From positions 1 to 47,573 of the forward strand of contig VGHX01000013.1 of the NCBI GenBank assembly GCA_016868055.1: 47,573 bases of DNA, read 5' to 3'. Below are positions 18,043 to 28,677 of this stretch, piece by piece. The stretch comes from Betaproteobacteria bacterium. Its GTDB lineage: Bacteria > Pseudomonadota > Gammaproteobacteria > Burkholderiales > Burkholderiaceae_D. The notes below the pieces were generated by a model. That model worked only from the letters and a program-made list of their open reading frames with translations. It was not told the origin of the DNA and ran no database searches. The translations under genes and the position numbers were made by a program. Within the stretch, counting starts at the first letter, position 1; every line of letters starts with the position of its first letter.

Positions 18043-18930
18043 ATGCATCAACTGACCCGTAAAGATCTCGTCCTGCTTGGATTCCTGATTCTGTTCTGGG
18101 GCCTGAACTGGCCTGTCATGAAGGCCAGCGTTCGTGATTTTCCACCCCTCAGTTTCCGCAGCTTGTCGATGATCGGTGGACTAGCGGCGATTGCCTTGAT
18201 CGCCAAATTTCAGCGGGCATCGCTGCGCATCCCGTCCGGTCAGGTCATGACCGTGGTCAAGCTGGCGATTCCGAATATGCTGATCTGGCACTCGTGCATC
18301 ATCATCGGCGTGAAAATGTTGTCCTCGGGGCGTGCCGCGATTCTGGGTTACACCATGCCGGTGTGGGCGGTGCTATCTGGCTTGCTGTTTTTTGGTGACC
18401 GCATTCACCGGCGCGCCCTGCTGGGTATCTTGCTGGCGATGCTCGGCGCGGGCTTGTTGCTCTCAAGCGAATTTGCGCATATCGCTGGTCAGCCGGTGGG
18501 GACTTTGTTCGCACTCACTGCTGCTGCAGCCTGGGGATTTGGTACGGTGCTGATGAAGCGTACCCAGCTCGATATGCCCACCATCTCACTTACCTTCTGG
18601 ATGCTGACACTGACGACAACCGTGATGTCGTTGCTCTCGTTGCTGCTAGAACGTGCCGAGTGGCATGCGCCAAATGCCGTGACCTGGGCCGGCATTATTT
18701 ATAACGCCGTGATTATCTTTGCTTATGCGCATGTCGTCTGGTTCCGGCTTGCGCGTTTGCTGCCACCAGTCGTCTCCAGCCTGTCGGTGATGCTGATCCC
18801 TGTGCTGGGCACCTTCTCCGGCGCATGGATGTTGGGTGAGACGCCGCAGTGGCAAGACTACGTGGCAATGCTGCTCATTCTCGCCGCGATGTCGACCGTG
18901 ATGCTCACGCCCGCCAAGCAAGATCAGTAG
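18043..18930 (+). CDS. EamA/DMT-family inner-membrane transporter
   Basis: A 295-residue protein with ten predicted helices in two five-helix EamA repeats; the first repeat starts LLGFLILFWGLNWPVMKASV and the second TLFALTAAAAWGFGTVLMKRT. Family members export or import small metabolites such as amino acids and nucleobases; the substrate cannot be read from sequence. ATG 18043 is chosen over an upstream GTG as it precedes the polar MHQLTRKD lead-in; no good ribosome binding site is visible. Its 3' end overlaps dacB by 7 bp tail to tail. Confidence 0.85.
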   Translation: MHQLTRKDLVLLGFLILFWGLNWPVMKASVRDFPPLSFRSLSMIGGLAAIALIAKFQRASLRIPSGQVMTVVKLAIPNMLIWHSCIIIGVKMLSSGRAAILGYTMPVWAVLSGLLFFGDRIHRRALLGILLAMLGAGLLLSSEFAHIAGQPVGTLFALTAAAAWGFGTVLMKRTQLDMPTISLTFWMLTLTTTVMSLLSLLLERAEWHAPNAVTWAGIIYNAVIIFAYAHVVWFRLARLLPPVVSSLSVMLIPVLGTFSGAWMLGETPQWQDYVAMLLILAAMSTVMLTPAKQDQ

Positions 18931-20324
18931 TGTTCGTATACCCAGCTCAATAACTGGTCAAACGCTGCGCGCGCCTCATTGGCTTTGGGATGATTGATCA
19001 TCGCGACAACAGCGATTCTTTTACCTGAGCGCGCAGTCACAAAGCCCGCAATGCTGGCGACATCGTCCAGGCTGCCGGTTTTGATGTGCGCCCGGCCTTT
19101 CAAGGGCGAGTTATCGAAACGCTTTGCCATGGTGCCGTCGACACCGGCCACCGGTAACGAGGCCACAAACTCCGGCATGGTGGGGTGCTGCCAGGCGCGC
19201 TGTAATAGCGCAGCCAGCGCAGAGGCTGATAACTTTTCTTCGCGCGCCAGTCCAGAGCCATTGTGTAACACCAGTGTGCTGCTATCGAGCCCGGCGGTTT
19301 TCATCCACTCGACCACGCGAATCACGGCAGCCGATGAAGACGCCGGCACATCACCACGCCGCACAGCCATACTCAGCAGCAGATTACGCGCCATCACATT
19401 GTTGCTGAACTTATTGATATCGCGTAGTTGCGAAGCCAGCGGTGCGGATACCCACTGCGTGAGCTCACGCGCATCACTACGAAGCTCGCCATCAATCACA
19501 CTGCCACTCAAGGTGCCACCGAGTTGCGACCACAGCGACCGAAACACTGCGCCAAAGTACTGTCGATGATCGAGGGTATACAAATGAAAACTGAGTTCAC
19601 GCTCGCCGCAGCTTGCAGGTAGGCCGCCCCCAAAGCGAAGACCTTGCGCGCTGAATTTTGGTTGTAACTGATCGCGCACACCATTACATGGGCCATCAAC
19701 CGTCATCGGTGGCTCGACAATAAAACCGGCCAGCACAGGCTCGCTGGCGACTTGTGCAGTTTGTCCAACCGCGCGAGGTTGCAGCAATAGCGTGAGTGCT
19801 TTTGCATCGAGCAGCAGTGCATCGGGGCTGGCGTTGTAGGCGCGTTCCGGGCGTCCGTCGAAAGCGGCAGGGTCTTGCGGCTCCATACGAAACAGACGCC
19901 GATCTAACACCAGATTGCCACGAATCTCGCGCAAGCCCATGGCCCGCAAGCGCGTCAGTAGCCGCCACAGATCTTCATGCGCGAAACGCGGGTCACCAGC
20001 ACCCTCAACCAACAGATCTCCGCGCAGCACATCGGCTTCCATCGCCCCTTGTGCATAGACCCGCGTGATCCAACGATAGTCAGGCCCGAGTAACTCCAGT
20101 GCGGCTTGAGTCGTTAGCAGCTTCATCACCGACGCCGGCTTGAAGGCGCGCGCGTTGTTGACGGCCAGTAGTGGCTTACCGCCCTCCACAGCGCGCACAT
20201 CAATCGCAATCGATTCAATGGGTATGCCGGAGCGACGCAGTTCACTCAACACAGCAGGCGGCGGACTACCCACTGCGCGGGCGACTTGGCAGACCAACAA
20301 AAAGAGCAGCGGCAGGTAACGCAT
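18924..20324 (-). CDS. dacB: D-alanyl-D-alanine carboxypeptidase/endopeptidase (PBP4)
   Basis: About 466 residues, periplasmic, with signal peptide MRYLPLLFLLVCQVARA. It has the three penicillin-binding motifs: Ser-x-x-Lys in KPASVMKLLT near residue 60, Ser-x-Asn in FSNNVMARN, and Lys-Thr-Gly in HIKTGSLDD, with the large insertion typical of PBP4 between the first two. It trims pentapeptides and cleaves crosslinks in peptidoglycan. In-frame ATGs at 20336 and 20324 both keep the signal peptide and neither has a clear ribosome binding site; 20324 is used. The divergent neighbour's possible long form overlaps its start. Confidence 0.9.
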   Translation of the reverse strand: MRYLPLLFLLVCQVARAVGSPPPAVLSELRRSGIPIESIAIDVRAVEGGKPLLAVNNARAFKPASVMKLLTTQAALELLGPDYRWITRVYAQGAMEADVLRGDLLVEGAGDPRFAHEDLWRLLTRLRAMGLREIRGNLVLDRRLFRMEPQDPAAFDGRPERAYNASPDALLLDAKALTLLLQPRAVGQTAQVASEPVLAGFIVEPPMTVDGPCNGVRDQLQPKFSAQGLRFGGGLPASCGERELSFHLYTLDHRQYFGAVFRSLWSQLGGTLSGSVIDGELRSDARELTQWVSAPLASQLRDINKFSNNVMARNLLLSMAVRRGDVPASSSAAVIRVVEWMKTAGLDSSTLVLHNGSGLAREEKLSASALAALLQRAWQHPTMPEFVASLPVAGVDGTMAKRFDNSPLKGRAHIKTGSLDDVASIAGFVTARSGKRIAVVAMINHPKANEARAAFDQLLSWVYEHY

Positions 20325-20372
20325 GGGAATGTGCATAGGCGAGCGATAAATTATCCCATGCGTTTGAATCAC

Positions 20373-20456
20373 GGTTGGGTTGACGGTTTGATGGAGGGGT
20401 TGATTGAGGGGGTGATTGAGGGTTGGATTGAGGGTTGGATTGATGGTTTGATTGAC
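20373..20456 (+). repeat. 12-bp minisatellite, seven imperfect units
   Basis: Seven 12-bp units, pattern GG(T/G)-(T/G)(T/G)G-(A/G)T(T/G)-GA(G/C/T). All units stay in one frame and would encode GWVD, GLME, GLIE, GVIE, GWIE, GWID, GLID. The array lies between the divergent dacB and ornithine-cyclodeaminase-family genes, in frame with the latter but upstream of its family-conserved start. It is either an untranslated leader/promoter repeat or an unusual N-terminal extension. Confidence 0.85.
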
Positions 20457-20489
20457 GTTGAGTGCTGCTTTGCCCTACGCTGCGCTGCC

Positions 20490-21482
20490 ATGGCCGCTAC
20501 TCACATCATTCCGAGTCACACGATTCCCTACGTCACTGCAGACCAAGTGCGAGCAGCGCTGCCGTACCCAACGCTGATGGATGCCTTGCGCATTGCCTTT
20601 GCCGAAGCCGATCAGGTACAGGTACCCCGCCGGCACGCGCATACCTTGCCGGATGATGCAACGCTATTATTGATGCCGGCCTGGCGCGCGCAGCGGCAGC
20701 TTGGCATCAAGCTGGTGACCGTCACCCCGGGCAATCGTGAGCGAGATCTGCCCACCGTGCATGCTCTCTATGTGTTGTCGGATACAGATTCCGGTGTGCC
20801 GCTGGCTATTATTGATGGTGAGGTACTCACGCTGCGTCGAACAGCCGCTGTTTCCGCTATGGCGTCGGGTTTTCTATCGCGCGCTGATAGCCGGTCGCTG
20901 CTCATGGTAGGCACCGGTCGTCTTGCACCTGAGATGGTGGTTGCGCACTGCGTCGCGCGGGATATTCAACGTGTGATGGTGTGGGGGCGCGACGAACGCA
21001 AAACTCAAGAGAGTATTGGACGTATCAGGCAGGCGGGTTTATCGAATCAAGTCAGCATCGAGTCCGTTGCAGGTTTGTCGGGCGCGTGCGCTGAAGCAGA
21101 CATTATCTGCTGCGCGACCACCAGTACCGAACCGCTGCTCCACGCAGAGTGGATCAAGCCGGGGACCCATATTGATCTGGTCGGTGGATTTCGCCCGAAC
21201 ATGCGCGAAGCGGACGATGCCCTGATGAGTACTGCCGCGCTATTTGTTGACACGCTCGAAGGTGCGTTGGCTGAGGCCGGCGATCTGGTGCAACCGATGC
21301 AAGCAGGTTTGCTGCGAGCTGCCGATATTGTTTCAGACCTTGGCGCGCTGGCTCGCGCGACGCATCCCGGGCGTCGATCGGCTGACCAAATCACCCTATT
21401 TAAGTCGGTCGGCAGTGCCTTGGCCGACTTGTCCGCAGCAGGCTTGGTCCATCAGCAGTCGGGGCCAATGAACGCCGTTTAA
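20490..21482 (+). CDS. Ornithine cyclodeaminase / mu-crystallin family protein
   Basis: A 330-residue NAD(P)-dependent enzyme from ATG 20490 (MAATHIIPSHTIPYVTADQVRAAL), where family similarity begins. Motifs: ALYVLSDTDSGVPLAIIDGEVLTLRRTAA, the Rossmann loop MVGTGRLAPEMV, TTSTEPLL, and DLVGGFRPNMREAD containing the Asp of the family. Members include ornithine cyclodeaminase, alanine dehydrogenase and cyclic imino-acid (pyrroline/piperideine-2-carboxylate) reductases; the specific reaction is not evident. The frame is open upstream through the 12-bp repeats to 20286; ATG 20358 would place the repeats in the protein. No ribosome binding site resolves this. Confidence 0.85.
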   Translation: MAATHIIPSHTIPYVTADQVRAALPYPTLMDALRIAFAEADQVQVPRRHAHTLPDDATLLLMPAWRAQRQLGIKLVTVTPGNRERDLPTVHALYVLSDTDSGVPLAIIDGEVLTLRRTAAVSAMASGFLSRADSRSLLMVGTGRLAPEMVVAHCVARDIQRVMVWGRDERKTQESIGRIRQAGLSNQVSIESVAGLSGACAEADIICCATTSTEPLLHAEWIKPGTHIDLVGGFRPNMREADDALMSTAALFVDTLEGALAEAGDLVQPMQAGLLRAADIVSDLGALARATHPGRRSADQITLFKSVGSALADLSAAGLVHQQSGPMNAV

Positions 21483-21632
21483 ACCATCGTGTCGGGCGGC
21501 CCGGCATCCCAAGGCTTGATTTTGCGTAGACGCGACCTTGCGCTTAGCAGCGAAATTTAGATAACTCAAGCCATTATCATTATCAAATCAATAAGCCAAT
21601 CAAGCTCTTGCTGTAATTTACAGCCGGGATTC

Positions 21633-21661
21633 TTGAAAAACCAATCACGCGTCCTTATACT
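21633..21661 (+). promoter_or_regulatory. groESL promoter (sigma70-type)
   Basis: TTGAAA at 21633-21638 and TATACT at 21656-21661 are separated by 17 bases, a near-consensus sigma70 pair. The -35 in the longer form CTTGAAA also matches the sigma32 -35, but no CCCCAT-type sigma32 -10 is seen. The -10 abuts the CIRCE operator, so HrcA binding would block it. Confidence 0.7.
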
Positions 21662-21687
21662 TGGCACTCGTTGAAGGAGAGTGCTAA
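21661..21687 (+). promoter_or_regulatory. CIRCE operator (HrcA binding site)
   Basis: TTGGCACTC, nine bases, GAGTGCTAA: one arm exact to the CIRCE consensus TTAGCACTC-N9-GAGTGCTAA and the other with a single change. The repressor HrcA binds this to hold chaperonin genes down until GroEL is titrated by unfolded protein. hrcA itself is not in the window. Confidence 0.95.
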
Positions 21688-21791
21688 CAATTCTCCGGAA
21701 AACTGTGTTGTCCTAACCGGTCGCAGGCGGGCTGAGGCCCGAACCGGCGACCTAAAATAACTGTAACCCACTGTTTTTAAAAGGAGCTTTC

Positions 21792-22079
21792 ATGAGCCTT
21801 CGTCCCCTCCACGACCGCGTGATCGTCGAGCGCCAGGAACAGGAAACAAAAACCGCTTCAGGCATCGTGCTGCCCGATGCTGCCGCCGAAAAGCCGGACA
21901 TGGGCAAAGTGATCGCCGTCGGTAACGGCAAGATCCTGGAAGACGGCAAGGTACGTCCATTGGACGTCAAAGTCGGCGACACCATTCTGTTCGGCAAATA
22001 CTCAGGCCAGACTGTCAAAGTCGATGGCAAAGAAGTGCTGGTCATGCGCGAAGACGACATCATGGCGGTGGTCGCCTGA
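21792..22079 (+). CDS. groES: Co-chaperonin GroES
   Basis: 95 residues: [15 protein letters not shown] at the start, the mobile loop around residues 20-30 ([10 protein letters not shown]) that docks on GroEL, and [21 protein letters not shown]. Strong ribosome binding site AAGGAG before ATG 21792. It caps the GroEL folding chamber as a heptamer. First gene of the CIRCE-controlled operon. Confidence 0.98.
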   Translation: MSLRPLHDRVIVERQEQETKTASGIVLPDAAAEKPDMGKVIAVGNGKILEDGKVRPLDVKVGDTILFGKYSGQTVKVDGKEVLVMREDDIMAVVA

Positions 22080-22199
22080 TTAAAAACGTCTTGAGGATGT
22101 GGGTCGTTGCGTCTGATACCCCCTCGGTACACACGCGATTCACCCGCCCCGAAACATCCTGATGACGGCTTCGCATTACCGAACCCATTGAATATTTAA

Positions 22200-23855
<1,656 letters not shown>

Positions 23856-23875
23856 TTCATCCCCGCATCACCGAA

Positions 23876-23903
23876 AAGGCCTGCAGCGATGCAGGCCTTT
23901 TTT
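23876..23903 (+). terminator. Rho-independent terminator of groESL
   Basis: A 10-bp perfect GC-rich stem, AAGGCCTGCA paired with TGCAGGCCTT, around a GCGA tetraloop, then a T-rich run. It starts 20 bases after the groEL stop. Confidence 0.93.
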
Positions 23904-24079
23904 ATTACGACTCCGAAATTGTTGTGTATCGATAGCTTGTCATCGATCGCATCAACAGCGCAACCAGCCAAAAGCTACCGATCAAGTGAACATTTGTTCG
24001 GTTACTGAAACCCACTGAGTGCTGTTAGTTAGTTTATGAATAACAAGTTATTCAAACAAACGATGTCGGAGGTGACACC

Positions 24080-25249
24080 ATGCTCAGGCTATCACGACGG
24101 ACCGGCGACTCCCGCCGCTATCTACCCCACCGAAACTATCACTCCCCAACCGCGCTGGTTGGAGAAGACTCGCGAATATCCACTCTGAAAATGCGCATAC
24201 GCGAAGTAGCGCGATCGGGCAGCAAGACAGACTTACTTGCACTGCGGAACTCTGAGCTTTATCAGGAATGCTATGAGTGGGGAAGGCGACAAGCTATCGC
24301 GGCATCCCAAACGATGGGTGGAAGCCAACTCAGCAGCGCGCGCAACGCAGCAGCAATCCATACCATCTGCTACGCACTCGACGCTTACACCGGATTTATA
24401 GAACGATACACACACGCACCGATGGCAGCTACGCCGCAGACCCCGCTGAATCACTCGACGCTTGAACAAGCATTCCTTGGTCAGATAAAACCCACGCACC
24501 GGAATAATCTGCTTGAGCAGTTCCACGCGACATTTCAGGCAAATAATGATAGGCGAAAAGGCGCACTACTGTCAGCGCTTGATTCAGATCTACGTGCCAA
24601 GTTGTTGGCAGACGGTGTGATTCGCAACGCAAGTGTGCCAGTGCCGGCTAATCGCGCGGACACAGACACAAAACCAACCGGCATCAACGAAGCCGAGTTA
24701 CTTGCGCTTCTTGATTATCTAAGCTCGGCCACCGGCACATTTAATGTAGTGAATGGCGCAGCGATGGCACTATCGTATTACGGTGAGACCTCCTTGCAAT
24801 CTTGCGTAAACGTGTTCAGTGCAGCGCTATCAAGCGGCATTAACAAACTCTGTGATCACCCCTGGTTCGGGCGTAGCGACAGTATTGTTTATAAAGGCAT
24901 CAGACTGAGCACGCTGGATGAGCCTTTCAGGATCGCGATGTTGAACGAGGCGTATAAGCGCAAAGGATTAGTGAGTTTTCCGAGCGTGCTGTCGGCGAGT
25001 TGCGATCCGAATAATAGTTATGCGCGCACAAAGTTCTCAGAGGGTTATAGCATCGAGTGCGTGATCACCATGCGCCGAGGTTTTTACGCTGACCCGTTTC
25101 ATGACACCCAAACTATGGGTGAGCATGAAATCCTCGGACCCGCCGGCCAGCGCTTCCGAGTTATGGGGAAAGATACGCTTGAGATCGGTAATCCCGAATT
25201 AGGTAGTCGGGTCGAGATAGAGCGATATCAAATGGACCCCGTGGATTAA
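24080..25249 (+). CDS. Probable ADP-ribosyltransferase toxin/effector (R-S-ExE type)
   Basis: A 389-residue protein with no signal peptide or membrane helix and a textbook Shine-Dalgarno, GGAGGTGA, 4 bases before the ATG. Residues ~200-375 look like the ADP-ribosyltransferase fold of Vip2, SpvB and HopU1-like toxins. They show an ELLALLDYLSSATGTFNVVNGA opening helix, IVYKGIRL (arginine strand), FPSVLSASCDP (Ser-Thr-Ser-like motif, Ser305/Ser307), and GEHEILGPAGQRFRV (Glu348-x-Glu350, the catalytic ExE before the usual PPGxxFxV). The usual YRG arginine is Lys272 here, with Arg275 three residues on, so activity is not assured. The N-terminal 200 residues are basic then helical and may serve delivery or target binding. 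Base use and motifs differ from its housekeeping neighbours, suggesting acquisition. No immunity gene is evident beside it. Confidence 0.68.
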   Translation: MLRLSRRTGDSRRYLPHRNYHSPTALVGEDSRISTLKMRIREVARSGSKTDLLALRNSELYQECYEWGRRQAIAASQTMGGSQLSSARNAAAIHTICYALDAYTGFIERYTHAPMAATPQTPLNHSTLEQAFLGQIKPTHRNNLLEQFHATFQANNDRRKGALLSALDSDLRAKLLADGVIRNASVPVPANRADTDTKPTGINEAELLALLDYLSSATGTFNVVNGAAMALSYYGETSLQSCVNVFSAALSSGINKLCDHPWFGRSDSIVYKGIRLSTLDEPFRIAMLNEAYKRKGLVSFPSVLSASCDPNNSYARTKFSEGYSIECVITMRRGFYADPFHDTQTMGEHEILGPAGQRFRVMGKDTLEIGNPELGSRVEIERYQMDPVD

Positions 25250-25381
25250 ACGTACACCGCCCGGAGAAACATCTCACGCTCGTCATGGCTGGTATATCTA
25301 CCTGAGTGAACAACACCACGCTATCACGAGCGAGACCGGGCGAGTGGGCTTGGGAGATTACAGGCAGACAATGATGAATAA
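25250..25381. other. Short intergenic region, nothing recognised
   Basis: 132 bases between the convergent ADP-ribosyltransferase-like and enoyl-CoA hydratase genes. No repeat, hairpin with T-tract, or credible small gene was found. Confidence 0.4.
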
Positions 25382-26179
25382 TCAACGACGCCAAGAAGGT
25401 GATCGTTTATCAATGAATGCCTGGACACCTTCTAACGCGCAGTCATGCATCATGTTGCAAGCCATAGTCTCACCCGCTAACTGATACGCAGCAGCTATTC
25501 CCATCTCATCCTGCTGATAAAACATTTTTTTTCCCATCGCGATCGCCGCAGCGGGCTTGGCCAGAATCGAGGTGGTTAGTCGCGCCACTTCCTGATCTAA
25601 TTGCTCGGGCGCGACCGCACGGTTGACCAGCCCCCGGGCCATTGCCTCATGGGCATCAATAAAATCACCCGTGAGTAGCATCTCCATTGCCTGCTTGCGC
25701 AGCACATTGCGCGACAAGGGTACGGCGGGCGTTGAACAGAACAAGCCGTAATTCACACCCGATGCAGCAAAGCTCGCATCGGTAGAAGCCACCGCTAAAT
25801 CACAGGTTGCAACCAACTGGCAACCCGCTGCAGTAGCTAGCCCATGTACACGTGCAATCACGGGCTGTGGCAGACGCTGCAGCGATAGCATCAAATGGCT
25901 GCATTGCTTGAATAGCCTCTGGTAATAGTCCAGCGATGGCTGAGCGCGCATCTGCTTTAGATCATGTCCAGCGCAAAACGCCTTGCCTTCACCCGCCAAC
26001 ACCACGACCCGAACGCGGCTGTCAGCCGCAATCGCGTCTATCTCCTTCTGCAGCAACGTCATCATCGCCTCGGACAAGGGATTCAGCCGATCACCACGAT
26101 TCAGCGTCAGTGTCGTTACGCCGTGATCATCACGACGCAAAAGATAAGGTGGATCTTCATTCATCAGCGGCTGCGCCAT
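25382..26179 (-). CDS. Enoyl-CoA hydratase/isomerase family protein
   Basis: A 265-residue crotonase-fold protein. ATG 26179 has GGAGAG upstream; the longer in-frame start at 26233 lies inside ylqF and lacks support. Motifs: AGEGKAFCAGHDLKQMR (oxyanion-hole and CoA-binding segment) near residue 62, and VHGLATAAGCQLVATCDLAVA near residue 110. In the usual catalytic glutamate positions the second segment reads FAASGVNYGLFCSTP, so the chemistry may differ from true hydratases. Many such proteins are annotated enoyl-CoA hydratase without tests. Downstream of ylqF by 19 bp, same strand. Confidence 0.88.
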   Translation of the reverse strand: MAQPLMNEDPPYLLRRDDHGVTTLTLNRGDRLNPLSEAMMTLLQKEIDAIAADSRVRVVVLAGEGKAFCAGHDLKQMRAQPSLDYYQRLFKQCSHLMLSLQRLPQPVIARVHGLATAAGCQLVATCDLAVASTDASFAASGVNYGLFCSTPAVPLSRNVLRKQAMEMLLTGDFIDAHEAMARGLVNRAVAPEQLDQEVARLTTSILAKPAAAIAMGKKMFYQQDEMGIAAAYQLAGETMACNMMHDCALEGVQAFIDKRSPSWRR

Positions 26180-26198
26180 GGTCTCTCCTGATTTTTGA

Positions 26199-27107
26199 TT
26201 ATTCAGCTTCTTGCACTTCCTGTGGCAATGCATCGCTTGGCGCTACGACATAGCTCGCCAGTAGCGCAGCGCGGCTTTCTGGTGTTTCCAAGCTAATGCG
26301 GCCAAGTGCGCCGCTACGGTAATCTTGTAACAAGGTATGCGCTGCTTTCTCAAGATCGAGATCGCCACCTTTGACGCGGTAGCCGCGTGCCCGTGCGATC
26401 GTCTCGATCACTCCCGGGCCGTCAATCACGGCCGGTGACGAACCGTAACGCTTTAACAGGAGCTGAGGATAATGTACCAGCAACTGCTCAGCCAAGAAGT
26501 TGGCGACCTCGTCTTCAATAACGGCATTGACGCCGATGGCATGACTAGCCGCCAGCATCAAACCGTCAGAGGGATGATCGATTTTTGGCCACATCAAGCC
26601 CGGGGTATCGATCAGCACCATATTATTGCCGAGCAGCAGCCGCTGCTGTGTTTTGGTGACCGCCGGCTCATCACCCACCTTGGCGACGCGCTTTTTCAGT
26701 AGCGCATTCATCAGGGTCGATTTACCGACGTTGGGTATGCCCATGATCATCATTCGCAAGGGCTTCAGCACGGTGCCTCTGTGTGGGGCTAGCTTGAGAC
26801 ATAGCGCGGGCAACTTGGCAACTTCGGCCGGCTTACGGCACGACAGCGCAACAGCGCTGACCTGTGGCTGAGCGCTATAGTGCGCCAGCCAGGCCTTGGT
26901 AGCAGCGGGATCAGCAAGATCACTCTTGTTGAGGATTTTCAGGCACGGTCGCTGGCGCGCTTGGCGCAGAGACGCGATCATTGGATTACTGCTCGCCTGG
27001 GGCAGGCGCGCGTCTAGCACCTCGATCACAAGGTCGACCTTTTCCATAGACTCTGCTGCCTTTTTGCGGGCAGCGTTCATGTGACCGGGGAACCATTGTA
27101 TGGACAT
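26199..27107 (-). CDS. ylqF: Ribosome biogenesis GTPase YlqF/RbgA
   Basis: A 302-residue circularly permuted GTPase: G4 NKSD comes first (about residue 60), then G1 GIPNVGKST (about 126), a G2 threonine in KTQQ, and G3 DTPG in LIDTPGLMWPK. The N-terminus MSIQWFPGHMNAARK is characteristic of the YlqF/RbgA family, which matures the large ribosomal subunit in Bacillus. Upstream of the enoyl-CoA hydratase gene in a two-gene unit. Confidence 0.93.
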   Translation of the reverse strand: MSIQWFPGHMNAARKKAAESMEKVDLVIEVLDARLPQASSNPMIASLRQARQRPCLKILNKSDLADPAATKAWLAHYSAQPQVSAVALSCRKPAEVAKLPALCLKLAPHRGTVLKPLRMMIMGIPNVGKSTLMNALLKKRVAKVGDEPAVTKTQQRLLLGNNMVLIDTPGLMWPKIDHPSDGLMLAASHAIGVNAVIEDEVANFLAEQLLVHYPQLLLKRYGSSPAVIDGPGVIETIARARGYRVKGGDLDLEKAAHTLLQDYRSGALGRISLETPESRAALLASYVVAPSDALPQEVQEAE

Positions 27108-27296
27108 GCGTCTCTCTGCTCTTAAGCGTATTTGTCTATTCTATCCCCAGACTATGCCTACCTTGGCAGCGTGGATACCCCCAATTAAACATCATTACAG
27201 CAGGACGCATGTCATGGGGGTTTTCATTGGTATATCTGGTGGTTTGATGCTCTATACTCTGCTTGCCTGTTGCAGTTTGACTCTCATTGCCATTTC

Positions 27297-28442
27297 ATGA
27301 AAAAACTTTTCACACTCCTGTTTGCTGTCCTAACCTGTACTCTTTTATCGTGCCCGGCCGCATACGCCGCACAACACACTAGTACCAAGAAAAAGCCGGC
27401 AACGAAAGCCAATATAGTCAAGAACAAAACGAAAGCAGCACGTAAAACCCGAGCGAATAGTAAATCGATCAGCACATCACCTGCGCCTGAATTTGCTAAT
27501 TTCACGCAGTGGCAGGCAGTCGAGGGATTTATCGAGGAGATGGTGAACGAGTACGGCTTTGAACGTGACGCGCTACGTGGGGTATTTAGCCAGGTTCATT
27601 ACCTGGATAGTGTGGTTAAGCTGATTAATCCCCCGCCGGTAGGTACGGTAAAAAACTGGAGCGCCTACCGCGCGCGCTTTATTGAGCCACGGCGTCTTCA
27701 GGCAGGCACAAAATTCTGGAGCCGTTATCAGACCGAGCTGGAGCGTGCTCAGCAGGAGTTTGGCGTGCCGGCTGAAGTTATTGTTGGCGTGCTTGGTGTC
27801 GAGACAATGTATGGCCAGGCGGCCGGTAAATTTCGTGTGCTCGATTCACTCACCACACTGGCTTTTGCTTACCCCGAAACGGCTAATCGCGAGACGCGTA
27901 TGGCGTATTTTCGAAGTGAATTGAAACAGGCACTTCTGTACACGCGCGAAAGCCAAATCGATCCTTTGTCATTGCACGGGTCATTCGCCGGTGCGATCGG
28001 ATGGCCGCAATTCATGCCAGGCAGCATACGACGCTATGCGGTGGATTTTGATGGTGATGGCAAGATCGATTTACGTAATTCGGCAATTGATGCGATCGGC
28101 AGTATTGCCAGTTTCCTCTCGCAACACGGCTGGCAACGCGATCAGCCACTGGTTTTCCCTGTCACTGTTACGCCGCACATGCCGTGGCCGACATTGATCG
28201 GCAAACGCCTGGAAGCAGATACTAGCCGCGATGACTTGCGACTGGCCGGTGTAATCATTCCAGATGAGGTACCGGTGTCTTATCTGTACGGACTGATCGA
28301 TCTTGAGGATGGCACTCACCCCACCCGCTACTTGCTAGCAACCCAAAACTTTTTCGCCATCACCCACTACAACCGCAGCTTCTACTACGCAATGGCGGTC
28401 ATCGAACTAGGACACGCCATCAGTCGTCATCGCGTGCGATAG
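27297..28442 (+). CDS. mltB: Membrane-bound lytic murein transglycosylase B
   Basis: A 381-residue periplasmic enzyme. ATG 27297 begins a signal sequence (MKKLFTLLFAVLTCTLLSC) whose LLSC could be a lipobox, as MltB of E. coli is a lipoprotein. After a Lys/Thr-rich linker, GVLGVETMYGQAAGKF holds the catalytic Glu, and GAIGWPQFMPGS and VDFDGDGKIDL (calcium-binding loop) follow, all typical of family GH103. It cleaves peptidoglycan glycan strands to 1,6-anhydromuropeptides. mltB next to cysM is common in Burkholderiales. Confidence 0.93.
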   Translation: MKKLFTLLFAVLTCTLLSCPAAYAAQHTSTKKKPATKANIVKNKTKAARKTRANSKSISTSPAPEFANFTQWQAVEGFIEEMVNEYGFERDALRGVFSQVHYLDSVVKLINPPPVGTVKNWSAYRARFIEPRRLQAGTKFWSRYQTELERAQQEFGVPAEVIVGVLGVETMYGQAAGKFRVLDSLTTLAFAYPETANRETRMAYFRSELKQALLYTRESQIDPLSLHGSFAGAIGWPQFMPGSIRRYAVDFDGDGKIDLRNSAIDAIGSIASFLSQHGWQRDQPLVFPVTVTPHMPWPTLIGKRLEADTSRDDLRLAGVIIPDEVPVSYLYGLIDLEDGTHPTRYLLATQNFFAITHYNRSFYYAMAVIELGHAISRHRVR

Positions 28443-28677
28443 CGGGAATACGCGTCATCGAGTTCGTTTAACGATCCAAATATCAACTGATCGCACCAAT
28501 TGCAAAAATGTTTACAGCATGACTAACAACCCATAGAATCTGCTGTCATTTGTAAAATTCGATCGCATATCGGCTGCGATGGTTGGTGCGACCTTTCGGG
28601 CAAACAAACCGATGAGCCCTGCTGCGTCCCGCGACCGCCGCCTTTAATTCACCCGACTTACTCGGAACCCCGACGCT

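Larger units (their letters stand above)
21483..21791. other. groESL regulatory region
   Basis: Non-coding. Holds the promoter (21633-21661), the CIRCE operator (21661-21687) and a leader of about 100 bases to the AGGAG ribosome binding site at 21781-21785 before groES. No clear terminator of the upstream gene was found. Confidence 0.7.

Noticed and set aside
25161-25394. 77-codon minus-strand ORF after the ADP-ribosyltransferase-like gene, as a possible immunity protein
   Set aside because: It overlaps the main gene by 89 bases, has no ribosome binding site and a composition typical of a shadow frame.
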